From: Tritrichomonas foetus
Taxonomy: Eukaryota; Parabasalia; Tritrichomonadida; Tritrichomonadidae
Reading direction: 5' to 3'
NCBI GenBank assembly: GCA_001839685.1
Contig: MLAK01000704.1
Span: 190,600 to 254,599 of the forward strand
DNA length: 64,000 nt
The notes beneath the pieces were generated by a model that ran no database searches, had not been told where the DNA came from, and saw only the letters and a program-made list of their open reading frames with translations. Within the stretch, counting starts at the first letter, position 1, and each line of letters starts with the position of its first letter. Both the position numbers and the translations under genes were made by a program. This document shows positions 62,171 through 64,000 of the stretch, one piece after another.

Positions 62171-63694
62171 ATGCAAGAAGCCGAAATATATGAAGAACTT
62201 ACAAAAATATCTCGTTCTACACAAGATTTAGTCGCACAAATCAATTCCCATATTTTGAATGAAGACCATAAAGATATACAAATTGAATCAAAAGTTCACT
62301 CCATAAAACTGCAAGCAAATGATTTTATTGCCCAAACGAACAAACTTAAAAAGCTGATGGCCAAAAATAATGAAGTTCTCAAACCAAAAGAAGTTTGTAA
62401 ACTGGAAGACGATTATTCGAATGTCCTTAAGAAAAGGCAAACGACTTTGGAATTAATTACAGAAATGCACGATGAAGGCGTGCATCAAATTGATTCTGTT
62501 GAAAAAAAATATTCATTTGAGAAAGAAAATAAAGTTGCTAAATTTCATGAACTTACAGAAGAAAAAGTGAATTTGTTGGATATGATCAAAAAAGTCAAAG
62601 ATGAATTTAATGCATTATTAGTGCATTTGGAAAACGAGACAAAAGATTATCAAAAAGCTTCTTTTACACCTGATCAGGAAGTTAGAATAGGTTTAAAAAC
62701 CGAGCTAGAGATTTTAAATGAAAAAATTGACTCATTAGAAAAAGACCAAAAGGAAAAAGAGAAAAAGTTAAATGAGATAGAAAGCATGTCTATCAAAATG
62801 AGAAAATATTTACAAAATCAACAAACTACATCTAAAACAGAAATCACGAATGTATCTAATTTGATCCAAAAATATCAAAAGAAAAAACAAAGTTTGCTTG
62901 ATTTATTTAAAAATCAAATTAAAATTAACAACGAATTGGAAAAAGAACTTTCGAATCACTCTAATGAATATCAAAATGTTGATTATGTTGCATTGTTTAA
63001 GACAGAAAAGGCGAAATTAAATCAAGAGTTCGAAAAAGGAATTCGTCTTTCTGGAAAAAAGAATATCAAAGCTGATAAAAAGCTACAAAAATTGAATGAT
63101 GCTATTGATTATAAAAAGAATATCTGCGCTGATTATGAAAGGTCTCTTGAGACAATAAAATCGGCTGAAATGAAACTCAATTTGCACATCGACAAATTGA
63201 ATCAAAAGGACACTAAATTAACACAAGCAATAACAATTGCACGAAAAGAGTTGGATCAATTAAAACTTACTGAAGAAGCTGATAAATTAAATGACAAAAA
63301 AAGCGCTATAAAAGTGTTACCCATTCATGTTCAAACATATACACATTTGCCACCGTCATCTCTCGCCATGGAACACGCTATTCGTAATAAATACAAAGAG
63401 TTATTTACACAAGTCACAAATGTAAAGCATGAATATAATCAAATATGCGAAAAAGAAGAGAATATAAAGAAAAATATGAAAAATTTAAAGCATGAAAATG
63501 AATGTCTTAAAAAATATCTAGCTCCTTATCCAAAAATCAAAAGTTTCTTCAAAAAATATAATGCGAAGATCAGAAAAAATATCAACAATCCATATAAAGC
63601 CAATTCTCATCAGCAACCATTCCAACCATCCCATCCAACAACTATGCCCAAATTAACATTAGAGTGTAACACCTTGGCAATTCAGGCTACATAA
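62171..63694 (+). CDS. Coiled-coil protein (at least 508 aa, N-terminus incomplete)
   Basis: Charged heptads fill nearly the whole product, with Lys, Glu, Leu, Asn and Gln dominant. There is a break near SFTPDQEVRIGLKTE and another near IKVLPIHVQTYTHLPPSSLAMEHAIRNKYKEL, which may be a short conserved hinge. The C-terminal 70 residues are basic and then Pro/His/Gln-rich (ANSHQQPFQPSHPTTMPKL). A TTG at 62165 precedes the first ATG at 62171, but the true N-terminus probably lies upstream (see the 61968-62170 entry). The type is like the coiled-coil proteins elsewhere in the window. The function is unknown; a cytoskeletal role is possible. Confidence 0.8.
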   Translation: MQEAEIYEELTKISRSTQDLVAQINSHILNEDHKDIQIESKVHSIKLQANDFIAQTNKLKKLMAKNNEVLKPKEVCKLEDDYSNVLKKRQTTLELITEMHDEGVHQIDSVEKKYSFEKENKVAKFHELTEEKVNLLDMIKKVKDEFNALLVHLENETKDYQKASFTPDQEVRIGLKTELEILNEKIDSLEKDQKEKEKKLNEIESMSIKMRKYLQNQQTTSKTEITNVSNLIQKYQKKKQSLLDLFKNQIKINNELEKELSNHSNEYQNVDYVALFKTEKAKLNQEFEKGIRLSGKKNIKADKKLQKLNDAIDYKKNICADYERSLETIKSAEMKLNLHIDKLNQKDTKLTQAITIARKELDQLKLTEEADKLNDKKSAIKVLPIHVQTYTHLPPSSLAMEHAIRNKYKELFTQVTNVKHEYNQICEKEENIKKNMKNLKHENECLKKYLAPYPKIKSFFKKYNAKIRKNINNPYKANSHQQPFQPSHPTTMPKLTLECNTLAIQAT

Positions 63695-64000
63695 CTCCAC
63701 TCTCTCGTATATTTTCTCTATAAAATGTTTGTATATTTCCATTTTCTTTTGCTTTTTTATCTTTTTGTATTACTATTTTTTCTGATTAGTTTTGGTTTTG
63801 TTCTTTCGAGCTAACACGTGAAATGCATGTAAAGATTTACTAAATCTTGAATTTGATCAACCATGAAAAAGTCATGATTGTCATCAAATGATAGATTAGG
63901 ATTGGTATCTTTCATTCGACAGAATATTTTAGGGTATGGCCTTATTTATAAATAGAAAAAAAGGTAGAAATTTAGTGTAGAGTAACCGGATAGTTTAATC
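63695..64000. other. Terminal intergenic stretch
   Basis: About 300 bp of T-rich 3' flank of the coiled-coil gene, running to the end of the window. I see no gene beginning here. Confidence 0.5.

Noticed and set aside
1..64000. CRISPR arrays, bacterial operons, riboswitches or an origin of replication
   Set aside because: The sequence is eukaryotic; the only regular arrays are simple minisatellites without spacer-repeat structure.

Overview
The window is nuclear DNA of a protist, most likely a trichomonad (Parabasalia, Tritrichomonas-like). The evidence is very AT-rich DNA with a standard stop set, intron-poor and closely packed genes on both strands, an ankyrin protein with the BTB-like plus DUF3447 architecture common in trichomonads, several CAMK-type kinases, Asn-rich low-complexity tracts, long coiled-coil proteins, and one possible GTACGT splice donor. 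Genus is an inference; a species call needs a database search.

Layout: 1-11.8 kb holds a small basic protein, a 1006-aa coiled-coil protein (minus), a BTB/ankyrin protein, a protein kinase with an HHD instead of HRD catalytic loop, and a Rab2/4/14-like GTPase. From 11.85 to 35.27 kb one minus-strand open frame of about 7,800 codons fills 23.4 kb. It has Sfi1-like Trp repeats at its N-terminus, a recent 2.9-kb in-frame internal duplication (one copy interrupted by a 554-bp assembly gap), and a C-terminal array of about eight diverged units. From 35.6 to 41.9 kb are a CAMKL kinase with a KA1 domain, an M18 aspartyl aminopeptidase, a putatively N-myristoylated coiled-coil protein, an armadillo-like protein and an acidic Tyr-rich protein. 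From 49 to 63.7 kb are a small RRM protein, a second Sfi1-like protein (1519 aa), two coiled-coil proteins, a small unknown protein, a CLN3/battenin-family membrane protein and ribosomal protein uS5 (S2).

The most striking item is a 6.4-kb R2-like (RLE-type) non-LTR retrotransposon at 42180-48598. It has three C2H2 zinc fingers, a complete reverse transcriptase, a CCHC knuckle and a PD-(D/E)XK-type endonuclease. It sits immediately downstream of an intact tRNA-Glu(UUC) gene (48607-48678) in the same orientation, flanked by a 24-bp target-site duplication. The duplication runs from the middle of the tRNA B box to the Pol III terminator, so the element's 3' end joins the sequence that starts inside the B box, while the tRNA and its T-run stay complete. 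This looks like site-specific targeting of a tRNA gene by an R2-type machinery. Known tRNA-targeting non-LTR elements such as the Dictyostelium TREs use a different (APE-type) endonuclease.

Limits: coordinates were read by eye; residue positions given as 'about' are estimates. Several long frames open with TTG or GTG, and for those I chose the first ATG. Single ambiguous bases (N) fall almost only in repeated DNA (the giant gene's repeats and the retrotransposon), so local frames there are uncertain.
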